The notes: generated by a model not told the origin, from the letters alone. A DNA stretch of 64,000 bases from an uncultured Dehalococcoidia bacterium (GCA_958295765.1 CATQHB010000002.1:3020363-3084362), one strand, 5' to 3'; shown: positions 39,930 through 49,061, counted from the stretch's first letter. Program-made: numbers and translations.

Positions 39930-41510
39930 GTGACAGACGGACCGGAACTCAGCTTGGTCAACGTCGGATTGGCATTTCTGCCCATCCTGGCGTTGATGGC
40001 TGGTATCCTGGCGCTTCGGTGGAGCGCGCCGAAGGCCGGGGCCGTGGCCTGGCTGATCGCCGCGGCGGTCGCTTTCTTCTTCTTTGGCGCCGATGTAACC
40101 CTGCTGGGAATCGGCAGCGCCAAGGGCCTCAGCCTCAGCCTGTTCGTCCTGTCCATCATCTGGACCTCGGTGCTGCTGTATAACGTCATCGACCAGCTGG
40201 GCGGGATTACGATCATCGGCTTGATGATGACGCGCCTGGCGCGGGAGCCGCTGGTGCTGGCGCTGCTGGTCGGCTGGGCCTTCTCCGGCTTCATTCAAGG
40301 AGTGTCGGGTTTCGGCGTTCCGGTGGCCGTGGCGGCGCCCCTCCTGGTCTTTGCGCGCTTTACGCCGGTCAAGGCGGCCGCCATCGCGCTGGTCGGCCAT
40401 GCCTGGGCCGTGGCCTTCGGCTCTTTGGGGTCGTCCTACTACACCATCCAACTGGTTACCGGACTGCCCGGCGAAGAGATTGGCCCGCGCATGGCCCTGC
40501 TCTTTTTCCTGCCCATCGTGGCTTCGGGCTTCGCCGTGGCCCACATCCAGGGAGGGATGGCGGCGGTGCGCCGGGGGACGCCGCTCATCCTGACCACCGG
40601 GGCCGTTATGGGCTTCAGCACCTGGCTCATGGCGGTCATCGGCGCCCCGCAGATTGCCTCCATCGTAGCGGGACTGGGGGGCTGCGCCGCGGTATGGCTG
40701 CTCAGCCGGGCCATCGCCCTTTACCGCAACGCGGAGCGGCCCTTGGAGCCGGGGCAAGCGATCCAAAGCCCCGGCTTCCACCTAGCGTTCTTTCCTTACT
40801 ATCTGATTCTGCTGCTCAGCGTGGTGACCCAGCTGCCGGTCATCCGGGAACTCGGCACGGGCCTGCAATGGGGGTTGGACTATCCCGCCGTAGAAACGGC
40901 CCTGGGCTTCCAGGTCGAAGCCCGGGAGGATTACGCCCGAATATCGCTGCTGCGGCACCCGGCCCCGCTCATTCTATTCTCCCTGATTGCCGTGTATCTG
41001 GTGCAGGGGTTTATGGGGCGGTGGTGGTCCGGCACCGGAATGAGGGCCGCGCGGCTCACCTACCAGCAATGCGCCCCGGCCAGCGTGGGAATCGCTATGA
41101 TGCTGATGATGGCCCTGGCAATGACGGACACCGGCATGACCGCCCTGCTGGGCCGGGCCATCGCCATTGGCGCCGGCTGGAGCTTTCCCCTGTTCTCGCC
41201 CTACATTGGCGTGCTTGGCTCATTTATGACCGGCAGCAACACCAACTCCAACGTAATGTTCGGCGCGCTCCAACTCGAAGCGGCCGCGGCCTTGAGGGTT
41301 GACCCGGTTACCGTAGCCAGCGTCCAGGCCATCGGCGGCTCGCTGGGGTCGGCCATCACGCCGGCCAAGGTGCTGGTAGGCACGGCGGTGGTCGGACTGT
41401 CCGGCCAGGAGGGCCGGGTGATGCGGCGCGCGATCCCCTACTGCCTGGGCATCGCGCTCCTGGTCGGCATCCAGGCCCTGCTCCTGACCCGGCCCTGGGA
41501 GGCGAAATGA
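39930..41510 (+). CDS. L-lactate permease family transporter
   Basis: 526 residues with about 12-13 membrane spans. The segments GWAFSGFIQGVSGFGVPVAV, GHAWAVAFGSLGSS and IGVLGSFMTGSNTNSNVMFG are the signature blocks of LctP/GlcA carriers that import lactate or glycolate. The start is GTG at 39930 with GGGAG at 39917-39921, directly after the degenerate last CRISPR repeat. It overlaps a 55-residue membrane protein gene by four bases (ATGA). Substrate is probably a short 2-hydroxy acid or related anion. Confidence 0.88.
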   Translation: MTDGPELSLVNVGLAFLPILALMAGILALRWSAPKAGAVAWLIAAAVAFFFFGADVTLLGIGSAKGLSLSLFVLSIIWTSVLLYNVIDQLGGITIIGLMMTRLAREPLVLALLVGWAFSGFIQGVSGFGVPVAVAAPLLVFARFTPVKAAAIALVGHAWAVAFGSLGSSYYTIQLVTGLPGEEIGPRMALLFFLPIVASGFAVAHIQGGMAAVRRGTPLILTTGAVMGFSTWLMAVIGAPQIASIVAGLGGCAAVWLLSRAIALYRNAERPLEPGQAIQSPGFHLAFFPYYLILLLSVVTQLPVIRELGTGLQWGLDYPAVETALGFQVEAREDYARISLLRHPAPLILFSLIAVYLVQGFMGRWWSGTGMRAARLTYQQCAPASVGIAMMLMMALAMTDTGMTALLGRAIAIGAGWSFPLFSPYIGVLGSFMTGSNTNSNVMFGALQLEAAAALRVDPVTVASVQAIGGSLGSAITPAKVLVGTAVVGLSGQEGRVMRRAIPYCLGIALLVGIQALLLTRPWEAK

Positions 41511-41674
41511 AGCGCCTGCACCGAGGCATTTTCCGCCGGGCGGCGCTGGCGGTCATGGCGGTGGACTTCCCGCTGTTGTACGTCGCCGCCGTGGGGATTG
41601 AGAGCGCCGTCCTGACGGCGGCGGCCCTGGCCCTGATGGCGCTGGCCGCCGTTACGGTGGCAATAGTTTACTGA
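41507..41674 (+). CDS. Small membrane protein coupled to the lactate-permease gene
   Basis: 55 residues, start ATG overlapping the permease stop as ATGA, stop TGA at 41672-41674. The first 12 residues are basic (MKRLHRGIFRR), followed by two hydrophobic segments (AALAVMAVDFPLLYVAAVGI and AALALMALAAVTVAIVY), so it probably spans the membrane twice. It is below common gene-length cut-offs. Translational coupling suggests an accessory subunit of the permease. I know no family for it. Confidence 0.6.
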   Translation: MKRLHRGIFRRAALAVMAVDFPLLYVAAVGIESAVLTAAALALMALAAVTVAIVY

Positions 41675-41831
41675 CCGGATGCCCTGGATCGCTGCGACAA
41701 AGGCGGACTTATCCAACGCTGAACTATGGTTTATAATGAACCGGGAAATCAACCGGGGAATCCGGGGAATCCCGCCGGCGGGCTGGCCCCGCGCGGCAAC
41801 AAAAGCAGTAACAAGAAAAGAGGAGCCGGAC

Positions 41832-43724
41832 ATGAAGCGGACTGGTCGAACTGGTCGAACTGGTATCGTACTCTGGGTCGCGGCGTTGGCAATGCTGGTC
41901 GCTTTGACCGGCCTGAGCTGCGCCAATACCGGGTCGAATGATTACGACACGGACGACGACGGGCTTATCGAGGTGTCCAATCTGGAACAACTGAACGCGA
42001 TCCGCTGGGACCTGGACGGCGCCGGCGCGGCCGACGCCACCGACAACGCCGATAACTACGCGGCGGCGTTCCCGGATGCGGTGGCCGGCATGGGCTGCCC
42101 CAGCAGCGGTTGCGCCGGCTATGAGTTGACCCACAATCTCGACTTTGCCGACGCTGCCAGTTACGCCGCCGGCGCGGTCAATTCCGAGTGGAATCAGGGC
42201 AGCGGCTGGTTGCCCATCGGCAGCCACGCCACGCCGTTCCAGGGGACGCTGGACGGCGGCGGCTACACCATCGCCAACCTGTTCATCGACCGCCCGTCGG
42301 GCCTCACCGCCGCCGGGCTGTTCGCTGAGAGCAGCGGCGAGCTTCGCGGCGTCGGCGTGGTGGAGGCGAACATCAAGGGCGCGCACACCATGGGCATCCT
42401 GACCGGCGTGAACGCCGGCGTCATCCGCGACAGCTACAGCACCGGCGCGCTTTCCGGGTTCCGGGACGGCGGCGGGCTGGTCGGCGCGAACCGGGGCGAA
42501 ATCAACGACAGCTACTCCCAGGCTGCGGTAACCGTCGGCATCGTGGCCGGCGGGCTGGTCGGCCCCAACTACGGCGAAATCAACGGCAGCTACGCCGCCG
42601 GCCGCGTATCCAGCAACTCACGGGTCGCCGGCGGGCTGGCGGCCATCAACTTCAACTCGGTCAACGGCAGCTACGCCGCCGGCGAGACCTCCGGCCAGGA
42701 CCTGGTGGGCGGACTGGTGGGCCTCAACCAGGGTCCCATCACCGGAAGCTACTCCACCGGCGCCGTAGCCGGGGAGGGCGACGATGTGGGCGGGCTGGCC
42801 GGCGTCAACTACAGCCCGATAACCGACAGCTACAGCGAGGCCCAAGTAACCGGACGGCATCGGGTTGGCGGCCTGGTCGGGATTAACCGCAGCAGCGGCG
42901 AAATTGGCGCCAGTTACGCCGGGGGCGCGGTGTCCGGCGACATCGGCGCCGGCGGCCTGGCCGGCTGGAACGACGGCCGGATTAACGGCAGTTACGCCAG
43001 CGGCGCCGTGACCGGAGAGGACGATATTGGCGGCCTGGCGGGAAAGAATAACGGGCCGATTACGCTGAGTTACGCCGCCGGCAGCGTGTCCGCCTCCCAC
43101 CGCGTGGGCGGTCTGGTGGGCGACAACAACGATGACGGGACCATCAGCGCGAGCTACTCCACGAGCGCGGTCCAGGGTTCGGACGACGTGGGCGGGCTGG
43201 TCGGGGAGAATCAGGGCGCCATCAGCGGGAGCTACGCGGCGGGGGATGTGTCCGGCGAGCGGGATACCGGCGGACTGGTGGGCGAGAACCTGTTGAGCCG
43301 GGACGCCGGGTCCATCGTGGCAAGTTACGCCGCCGGCAACGTGCGCGGCCTGATTAGGGTGGGCGGCCTGGTTGGCTGGAACAACGGCCCGGTCAGCGCC
43401 AGCTATGCCGTAGGCGGGGTGTTCGGGGAGAGCGGCGCCGGCGGGCTGATTGGCGAGAACGAGAACGCCGACACAATCAGCGCAAGCTACTGGGACACCC
43501 AGACCACCGGGCAGCCGGCGGCGGTGGGCTTCGGCCCGGCCGCCGGCGTTGAAGGCAAGACCACCGCCGAACTTCAGTCGCCCACCGCCGCCAGCGGCAT
43601 TTACGCCGCCTGGAACCAAGGCGCGGACGCCTGGGACTTCGGCTCCGCCGGTAATTACCCAACGCTGAAAGCGGACTTCGACGGCGACGGAACGCCCACC
43701 GCGCCGGAGTTCGGCGGGCAGTAG
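41832..43724 (+). CDS. Secreted GLUG-repeat protein
   Basis: About 630 residues. A signal sequence (GIVLWVAALAMLVALTGLSC) ends in a cysteine, so it may be a lipoprotein, though the lipobox is weak. A short N-terminal part (DTDDDGLIEVSNLEQLNAIR) precedes about 14 GLUG repeats of 26-30 residues with the pattern GGLVG.N.G.I..SYA.G.V.G. The C-terminal end (NYPTLKADFDGDGTPTAPEF) is typical of these proteins. The start at 41832 has AAGAGGAG six bases upstream; the frame is open further upstream but not coding-like. It probably forms a surface beta-solenoid for adhesion or carbohydrate binding. Confidence 0.85.
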   Translation: MKRTGRTGRTGIVLWVAALAMLVALTGLSCANTGSNDYDTDDDGLIEVSNLEQLNAIRWDLDGAGAADATDNADNYAAAFPDAVAGMGCPSSGCAGYELTHNLDFADAASYAAGAVNSEWNQGSGWLPIGSHATPFQGTLDGGGYTIANLFIDRPSGLTAAGLFAESSGELRGVGVVEANIKGAHTMGILTGVNAGVIRDSYSTGALSGFRDGGGLVGANRGEINDSYSQAAVTVGIVAGGLVGPNYGEINGSYAAGRVSSNSRVAGGLAAINFNSVNGSYAAGETSGQDLVGGLVGLNQGPITGSYSTGAVAGEGDDVGGLAGVNYSPITDSYSEAQVTGRHRVGGLVGINRSSGEIGASYAGGAVSGDIGAGGLAGWNDGRINGSYASGAVTGEDDIGGLAGKNNGPITLSYAAGSVSASHRVGGLVGDNNDDGTISASYSTSAVQGSDDVGGLVGENQGAISGSYAAGDVSGERDTGGLVGENLLSRDAGSIVASYAAGNVRGLIRVGGLVGWNNGPVSASYAVGGVFGESGAGGLIGENENADTISASYWDTQTTGQPAAVGFGPAAGVEGKTTAELQSPTAASGIYAAWNQGADAWDFGSAGNYPTLKADFDGDGTPTAPEFGGQ

Positions 43725-43763
43725 GGGGGTGGGGGGGGCAACGGTTGGACGGGGCGCAGGCTG

Positions 43764-44022
43764 TCGGCCCCGGCCAACTGCCAGGCCAGGACGCTCCAGG
43801 GTGTTTGAGCATCCGTACCGACCCATCGGTGCCGGGGGTTTCAATGCCCTTTTCCAGGTCTATCTTGTCAAAGCAAAGCGCTGCTACCCGCGCCTGGGAC
43901 GGCTTGAAACCGATGTGCGCCTCGAACTCCGGGAGGGCCGGCAGATTGGGCAACTGCTCCGGGGAGTGGGCTAGGTGCCGCAGGGCGATGATGGTATGGG
44001 TCTTGCCGCCGCCGTAGTTCAC
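43764..44022 (-). pseudogene. Fragment of a DUF499-type P-loop ATPase gene
   Basis: Minus-strand frame with VNYGGGKTHTIIALRHLAHS (Walker A GGGKTHT) and FEAHIGFKPSQARVAALCFD, as in DUF499 proteins of defence islands. These are normally about 1000 residues; here some 86 residues remain. Both ends are cut: the 5' side runs into the DUF1156 fragment and the 3' side ends before the GLUG gene. Confidence 0.7.
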
Positions 44023-44276
44023 GGAGAGCTTTCGATACGCCTTGTCGCTCCGGCCAGGCGTTCCAGGATGAGCCGGCGCTGGTCAGGGTCGCCCGGGTCC
44101 GGCAGCAGCGTAGCAATCAGCGCCGCCCGGCAGGCCGCCAAAGGCCGCCGGGCCGGCCAGATGTGCAGCGTAGAGATGTGCCCATGCCGCACGTTCTTCT
44201 CATGCACCGAGTCCAGCGACACCTGCTTGAGGGGAAAGGCCGCCTCAATGAGGCGTTTGGGGTTGGTGGCGGTCAT
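44019..44276 (-). pseudogene. N-terminal fragment of a DUF1156-type DNA methylase gene
   Basis: 85 residues starting MTATNPKRLIEAAFPLKQVS, then HEKNVRHGHISTLHIWPARR, PLAACRAALIATLLPDPGD, the highly conserved N terminus of DUF1156 methylases (normally about 900 residues). It breaks off at ~44019, where a DUF499 fragment begins, so a deletion joined the two genes. Its ATG overlaps the stop of the upstream ATPase-TOPRIM gene (ATGA), showing they were once one operon. Confidence 0.8.
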
Positions 44277-46189
44277 AACTCACCCTCATTAACATCAACA
44301 ACCGTTTGCGCCCACTCAATCTTGAAATCGTCCACACCTGCGTTGGTTTGGTGGTTCACGTGAACAACTCCCCTTTTTTGACCAAGCATTTCTGCGATTT
44401 CAATAGTCGCGCTAAACTCTTTCCCTTGATAACGCTCAAACTTCTGGAGGAAGAAAACATTAGCGATGGATGATTGAGTCTTATTCAACCGCTCTAGTAT
44501 CTGATCACACTGCCAATTCGGATTGCTTATGACAGTCTTTTGAAGTTCGTAGATATAGTCACTCAGGTACTTACGAAGGACAGGTTCAATATCTACATCC
44601 GTCTTAGATGGCAAGCCTAGCACAGCCTCGTATAACTCGCCATAACGCAATGACAATTCTACCGCGGTCATCGGTCTCGATAGTTCTTGTATCTCGTCAA
44701 TAACAGCCTGACGCTTCGCTTCATCGGTAAGCTCATAAACGTCACCTGTATAGCAAGGCAAGTATCTTTCTAGGGTTCCTCCAGGTAGGAGGTGTATGTT
44801 TTTCTGCTTCAAAGCAGTAAGGATTTGCTTCAAGTGGCCTTCAATGTCCACGACCGCTTGTTCCGACGTCGCAGATACAACATCATTCCTATATAGGCTG
44901 ATAGCTGTCATCACTGCTATTCGAGCCTTTGCCAAGTTCACCGTATCCCAAGGCCATGCGCCAAAGTTTCTTAGCAAATCCTCCAGTCGATCAAGTCGAG
45001 GTGGCAATGGCGTATCGAGCAATTGATTCCGGATCAAATCTGCCAGTTTCCTCTCCAACTGCCCGCAGTATTTTCCAAAATTATTCCCCAACCCCGCAGA
45101 GGCTAGGAAACTCTGTATGAATTGGTCCTCACTTATGCACTTACGAAGGTTTCCGCGAAAGAGGCTGTCAAGGTCGTAAAGGAAGTAGGCTTCCTTCCCG
45201 AGACCTTGACACAGCTTTAGATAATAGTTCACCTCTTCGGCCCCACCAGAATCTATAATGCAACTTCCAGCTCCAGCTACTGAAACACCGCGCACAGCCA
45301 TTAACGCCTCGACGATACGAGCATCAAAGATTCCTTCAACGAAAATCGGATTATCAGAGAAGAATAGCTGCTTATGATGTGTATTCAGTCGGTTTGTCAA
45401 AGAAAGAGGCCCGGCCACACCCAGGTTAAGGCTGGATACTTGCTTTGGGACTGCATAGTCCAGCTTGAAGGATATGACGGAGTTCAAATCATCCTCAGAC
45501 CGAAGGTCGAGAATGAACGGGGAGTGTGTAATGAGAAAAACAACTTTCTTTTTGCGGTCGGTAGTAGGATCACCCGCAACCTTGCGGACTTCCTGCATAA
45601 AGAAGGACTGGTACTGCGGGTGCAGATTGAGCTCCGGTTCATCAATGATAAGGTAATCACTTTTGTCGTCATAAAGATGCGTCAGGAGAACCAGAAGCTC
45701 CTTAATGCCGTGACATTCATCACGATCCAGCCGGTAAGATTGGCTACGTCCTCGTAGTTCAGCTTTGGGCAAAAGGTTACCGGAATCCCATTCCAAAGTG
45801 ATCTCCCGGTCAAATAGGTGGCTGAGTGTCGCTTCGACTTGGATGCGAAGGTCCATCCGCTCTTCCAGTAGCACTATTGTGTCAATCCCTGACCCCGCCG
45901 CTCCCTCTGTTTTGAGATACGAGAACCTGTCCTTAGCAAATCCTGTTGCAAAAGGGTCGCTTACAAAATTTCTGAGGGTGGGCCTCGTCATGTCTTTAAG
46001 CCGATCAGTCCCGAGCAAGCGGGCACTACCCCTTTCATTCCTCAAGCAGGCGAACAACGCCAAGGCGAATTGTGACTTCCCGCTCCCGTTCGGCCCGACG
46101 AGGAAATTGATCTCTCCGATTTGGTTAGTCTCGAAGACCTCTTCGGTCCAAGGGAGTGGAAGCTGGAAATTCAGGTTCATCTCAATCAT
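44273..46189 (-). CDS. ATPase with TOPRIM domain (OLD-like)
   Basis: 638 residues. Walker A GPNGSGKS is at 32-39, with Walker B as DYLIIDEPELNLHPQ. A TOPRIM-like region follows in the middle: NPIFVEGIFDARIVEALMAV, then EAYFLYDLDSLF with the Asp-x-Asp pair. The C-terminal ~300 residues are unassigned helix. The ATPase-plus-TOPRIM order is that of OLD-family nucleases, which serve in phage defence with or without a partner helicase. The gene is intact and more AT-rich than the neighbours. It overlaps the DUF1156 fragment by four bases. Confidence 0.8.
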   Translation of the reverse strand: MIEMNLNFQLPLPWTEEVFETNQIGEINFLVGPNGSGKSQFALALFACLRNERGSARLLGTDRLKDMTRPTLRNFVSDPFATGFAKDRFSYLKTEGAAGSGIDTIVLLEERMDLRIQVEATLSHLFDREITLEWDSGNLLPKAELRGRSQSYRLDRDECHGIKELLVLLTHLYDDKSDYLIIDEPELNLHPQYQSFFMQEVRKVAGDPTTDRKKKVVFLITHSPFILDLRSEDDLNSVISFKLDYAVPKQVSSLNLGVAGPLSLTNRLNTHHKQLFFSDNPIFVEGIFDARIVEALMAVRGVSVAGAGSCIIDSGGAEEVNYYLKLCQGLGKEAYFLYDLDSLFRGNLRKCISEDQFIQSFLASAGLGNNFGKYCGQLERKLADLIRNQLLDTPLPPRLDRLEDLLRNFGAWPWDTVNLAKARIAVMTAISLYRNDVVSATSEQAVVDIEGHLKQILTALKQKNIHLLPGGTLERYLPCYTGDVYELTDEAKRQAVIDEIQELSRPMTAVELSLRYGELYEAVLGLPSKTDVDIEPVLRKYLSDYIYELQKTVISNPNWQCDQILERLNKTQSSIANVFFLQKFERYQGKEFSATIEIAEMLGQKRGVVHVNHQTNAGVDDFKIEWAQTVVDVNEGEL

Positions 46190-46199
46190 TGCTGACTAT

Positions 46200-46529
46200 T
46201 TACTCCGCGGCCGCCAAAATCTGTGATTCGGCTATAGTATATCCTAATTCTTCCCTGGCCGCCAAAATCTGCGATTCGGTAAAAGTGTAAGCCGTTGACT
46301 CCCTAATCTGGGCCAGCAGCTTGCCGAAGGGGTCGCGTACCCGCACCAGGCGGGGGTGGGCCGTAGCGCAGTCAAAGACGACGTAGAGCCAGTAGTTGCC
46401 GCGATGGGTGCAGGCGCTGGCCCATTCGTTACCCTGCAATTCGACGCCGCCGGCCCCCCGGCGGCCCTTAACTTCGATAGACAACTCGGTGGCGGGGCCG
46501 TCGGCGGTGGCCGGGCGCAGCGCAGTCAC
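46200..46529 (-). pseudogene. C-terminal fragment of a DUF3883-containing gene
   Basis: 109 residues: LSIEVKGRRGAGGVELQGNE, WASACTHRGNYWLYVVFDCA, PRLVRVRDPFGKLLA. This is the PD-(D/E)XK-like DUF3883 domain that usually ends large SNF2-type helicases in defence loci. The helicase part is missing. The C-terminal end contains a 48-base tandem duplication (46209-46256 and 46257-46304), seen as two ESQILAA units. It lies just upstream of the ATPase-TOPRIM gene. The 276 bases from 46530 to 46805 hold nothing I recognise. Confidence 0.7.
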
Positions 46530-46805
46530 GGGCGCGACGAAGCGCCGGCCAGGGTGCGGATGATGTTGTCTATTCCCCGCCAGTCCCCCTATAATGGTTC
46601 CGGGTCAACGAGCAAGCCGATACCCGACGGTCTTAAAGGGGCGTTGCCAATTCCAACCTGGCGCTGCGTACAGTCCACTCATTCCCACCAAACCGGGCAA
46701 AACAAGCGCCTTCATGCTTAGTTCGGGCCGGAACCGGTATAGCGACTCGCGGGCAGAGCGGTTATACTGGCTTGGGGTAGTGCGGGGACGCCGGAGGGAC
46801 GCCGG

Positions 46806-47909
46806 ATGTACACAGCTGCCATTGTAGGCGCCGGGTTTATATCTACCAGGAAGCACCTGCCGGCCTGGCTCCGGCTGCGCCGCGACGTGCGAGTCGCCGC
46901 CGTCTGCGACCTGGACTTGGCCCGGGCCGAGGCGGTGCGCCGTCAATTCGGGATTCCGGCGGCCTATGCTGATTTCAGGGAGATGCTGGAGCAGGAGCGT
47001 CCCGACTTTGTTGACGTATGCACGCCGCCGGGCGCCCATGCCGACATCGCGGTGGCAGCGCTGCAAGCGGACGCCAACGTGCTGATTGAGAAGCCTCTGG
47101 CTACTACTGAGGAGGAGTGTCAAAGGATTATTGAGACCGAGCGGGGGGCCAGGGGCCGGGTGGAGGTGGCGCATACCGAGCTGTTTCATCCCTGGGTCAT
47201 CAAGGCCCGCCAGCGCATCCGGCGCGGCGACCTGGGGAACCTGACCGGGATGCGTATCTTTTACTCCACGCCGGTCGCGCTGTGGATGACCGATCCCGGC
47301 CACTTCGCCCACCGGCTGCCCGGCGGGTCAATCGGAGAGACCGGGCCGCACGTGGTCTATCTGTCCCGGTCATTTATCGGGCCAATCCGCGACGTCTGGG
47401 TGCAGGGCCGGAAAATCCTGCCGGAATATCCCTGGTCGCCCTTTGATGACTATCGACTGGAGCTTATGGGCGATAATGCCGCCAGCAGCATTGCGCTGAC
47501 CTACACCAGCAAACATTCGGCCTTTCTGGTAGAGTTGTGGGGCACGGAAGGCATAATGAAAATTGATATGCAGAGCAAGGTGCTGGTCAACTACCGCCGG
47601 GTAAGCCAGTCCCCCGGCGGAATCGGCCTTTCGGCGGTCGGCGAGGCCGTCCAGATGGCCGCCGGCGCCGGCGCCAATGGCTTTGACTACCTGGCCGGCC
47701 GTTTCAGGAACATCCATGACCGGACCATCAGCGAGTTCTTTCGGAACAGCGTCAACGGCCGGCCTCCCGCCGTTACCGCCGCGGACGGCCTGGAAACGGT
47801 GCGGGTGATGGGCGTCATCAGCCAACAGTTGCAATGCCAGGGGGAGGAGGTGAACTCCCCCTCGAACAGCGGCCCGAACAACGCGAGCGGCCCCAGCAGG
47901 ATGCGGTGA
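46806..47909 (+). CDS. Gfo/Idh/MocA-family oxidoreductase
   Basis: NAD(P)-dependent sugar oxidoreductase of 367 residues. The Rossmann start YTAAIVGAGFISTRKHLPAW, the VLIEKPLATTEEEC motif (EKP) and the C-terminal VTAADGLETVRVMGVI fit the family. It heads the surface-glycan cluster and probably oxidises or isomerises a nucleotide-sugar. The last ~20 residues (SPSNSGPNNASGPSRMR) are an atypical tail. The next gene starts two bases after its stop. Confidence 0.88.
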   Translation: MYTAAIVGAGFISTRKHLPAWLRLRRDVRVAAVCDLDLARAEAVRRQFGIPAAYADFREMLEQERPDFVDVCTPPGAHADIAVAALQADANVLIEKPLATTEEECQRIIETERGARGRVEVAHTELFHPWVIKARQRIRRGDLGNLTGMRIFYSTPVALWMTDPGHFAHRLPGGSIGETGPHVVYLSRSFIGPIRDVWVQGRKILPEYPWSPFDDYRLELMGDNAASSIALTYTSKHSAFLVELWGTEGIMKIDMQSKVLVNYRRVSQSPGGIGLSAVGEAVQMAAGAGANGFDYLAGRFRNIHDRTISEFFRNSVNGRPPAVTAADGLETVRVMGVISQQLQCQGEEVNSPSNSGPNNASGPSRMR

Positions 47910-47910
47910 C

Positions 47911-48954
47911 TTGGACAGCGAAAGTCGGCAAACCTCGAATCCCGAGGGTTATTCCAGCAGCGCCCCGCCGGCCGCGGGCGTGTCGGTAGTAATTCCGGCG
48001 CGCGACGCCGAAGCGACCATCATTCCTACCCTGGATTCGATCTTCGCGCAGGACTATGCCGGGCCGATTGAGGTTATCGTTGCCGACGGCTCGAAAACCC
48101 CGAAGATGGCCGAGCTGATCCGGCAGGCTCACCCCTGGGTGAAGATCATTCCCAATCCGGCAAAAACCCTGGTGCCGGGGGCCAACGCCGCGTTCCGGGA
48201 GGCCACCGGCGACTTCATGGTGCGGTGCGATGCCCACGTTGTCCTGCCCCCCAGCTACATCCGGCAGGCCCTGGAGACGCTGGAGCGAACCGGGGCGGCC
48301 AACGTCGGCGGGCGGCAACTGGCGGTGGGCGCCACCCTCTTTGAGCGGGCCGTAGCGATGGCGATGACCACCCCCCTGGGCGTGGGCGACTCCCGCCACC
48401 GGCTGGGCGGCAAGGAGGGCGCCTCCGACACCGCCTTTCTGGGCGTGTTCTCCCGGCAGACCCTGGAGGAGACCGGGGGCTACGATTCCCGACTGATTCG
48501 CAACGAGGACTACGAACTCAACTACCGCCTGCGGCAGCGGGGCAAGACGGTCTGGTTCAACCCGGAACTGGTGGTGCAGTACCGGCCCCGCAGCACGCTC
48601 CCGGCGTTGGCGTGGCAGTATTTCAATTATGGCCGGAGCAAGTCGCGGATGGCGCTGAAACATCCCCGGGCCACCCGCCTGCGCCACCTGGCCGCGCCCG
48701 GTCTGGTGCTGGGTTTGGCCGGCGGCGCGGCGCTGGCGGTGGTGGCCGGTTTCTGGTGGCCGCTGCTGGCGATGCTGGTGGCCTACGCCCTGTCCCTCAT
48801 CGGCGGGGCGGCGGTGGTGGGCTGGCGGCGGCGGGATGCGGCGGCGTTCTGCCTGCCGCTGATCCTGTTAACGATGCACTTGACCTGGGGGGCCGGTTTT
48901 TTCCTGCCGGATCGACTTTCCCCCCCCCCCCCCCGAGATTCTGGCTATTTTTGA
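47911..48954 (+). CDS. Glycosyltransferase family 2 (ExoA-like) with C-terminal membrane segments
   Basis: 347 residues. The GT2 core is GVSVVIPARDAEATIIPTLD, VIVADGSKTPKMAEL, GDFMVRCDAHVVLPPSYI (Asp-x-Asp-like metal site RCDAH) and FLGVFSRQTLEETGGYDSRL with NEDYELNYRLRQRG. Two hydrophobic segments follow (about 255-335), as in succinoglycan ExoA proteins. The start appears to be TTG at 47911. Fifteen C residues (48920-48934) lie just before the stop, so the last ~12 residues depend on the length of that tract. Confidence 0.88.
   Translation: MDSESRQTSNPEGYSSSAPPAAGVSVVIPARDAEATIIPTLDSIFAQDYAGPIEVIVADGSKTPKMAELIRQAHPWVKIIPNPAKTLVPGANAAFREATGDFMVRCDAHVVLPPSYIRQALETLERTGAANVGGRQLAVGATLFERAVAMAMTTPLGVGDSRHRLGGKEGASDTAFLGVFSRQTLEETGGYDSRLIRNEDYELNYRLRQRGKTVWFNPELVVQYRPRSTLPALAWQYFNYGRSKSRMALKHPRATRLRHLAAPGLVLGLAGGAALAVVAGFWWPLLAMLVAYALSLIGGAAVVGWRRRDAAAFCLPLILLTMHLTWGAGFFLPDRLSPPPPRDSGYF
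48920..48934 (+). repeat. Poly-C tract of 15 in the 3' end of the GT2 gene
   Basis: Fifteen consecutive C. A change of one base shifts the frame and replaces the C-terminal residues RDSGYF with another tail. Such tracts are phase-variable in surface-glycan genes of some bacteria, but are also easy to mis-sequence. Confidence 0.85.
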
Positions 48955-49061
48955 CAACTTTATTATAGGTGGATGAATCGACTCCGGCTCTAGCGGGGAG
49001 CGCCGTATGCTTACCAGCGCCGCGCGGCAGCCGGGTCGCCAGCCCTGATGATGCTCCCACT

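Noticed and set aside
41679..41831. Upstream extension of the GLUG protein
   Set aside because: The ATG at 41832 has a good ribosome-binding site and begins a signal peptide; the extension is not coding-like.
42618..43844. 408-residue minus-strand frame opposite the GLUG-repeat gene
   Set aside because: Its internal periodicity is the mirror of the GLUG repeats, and no family pattern is seen.
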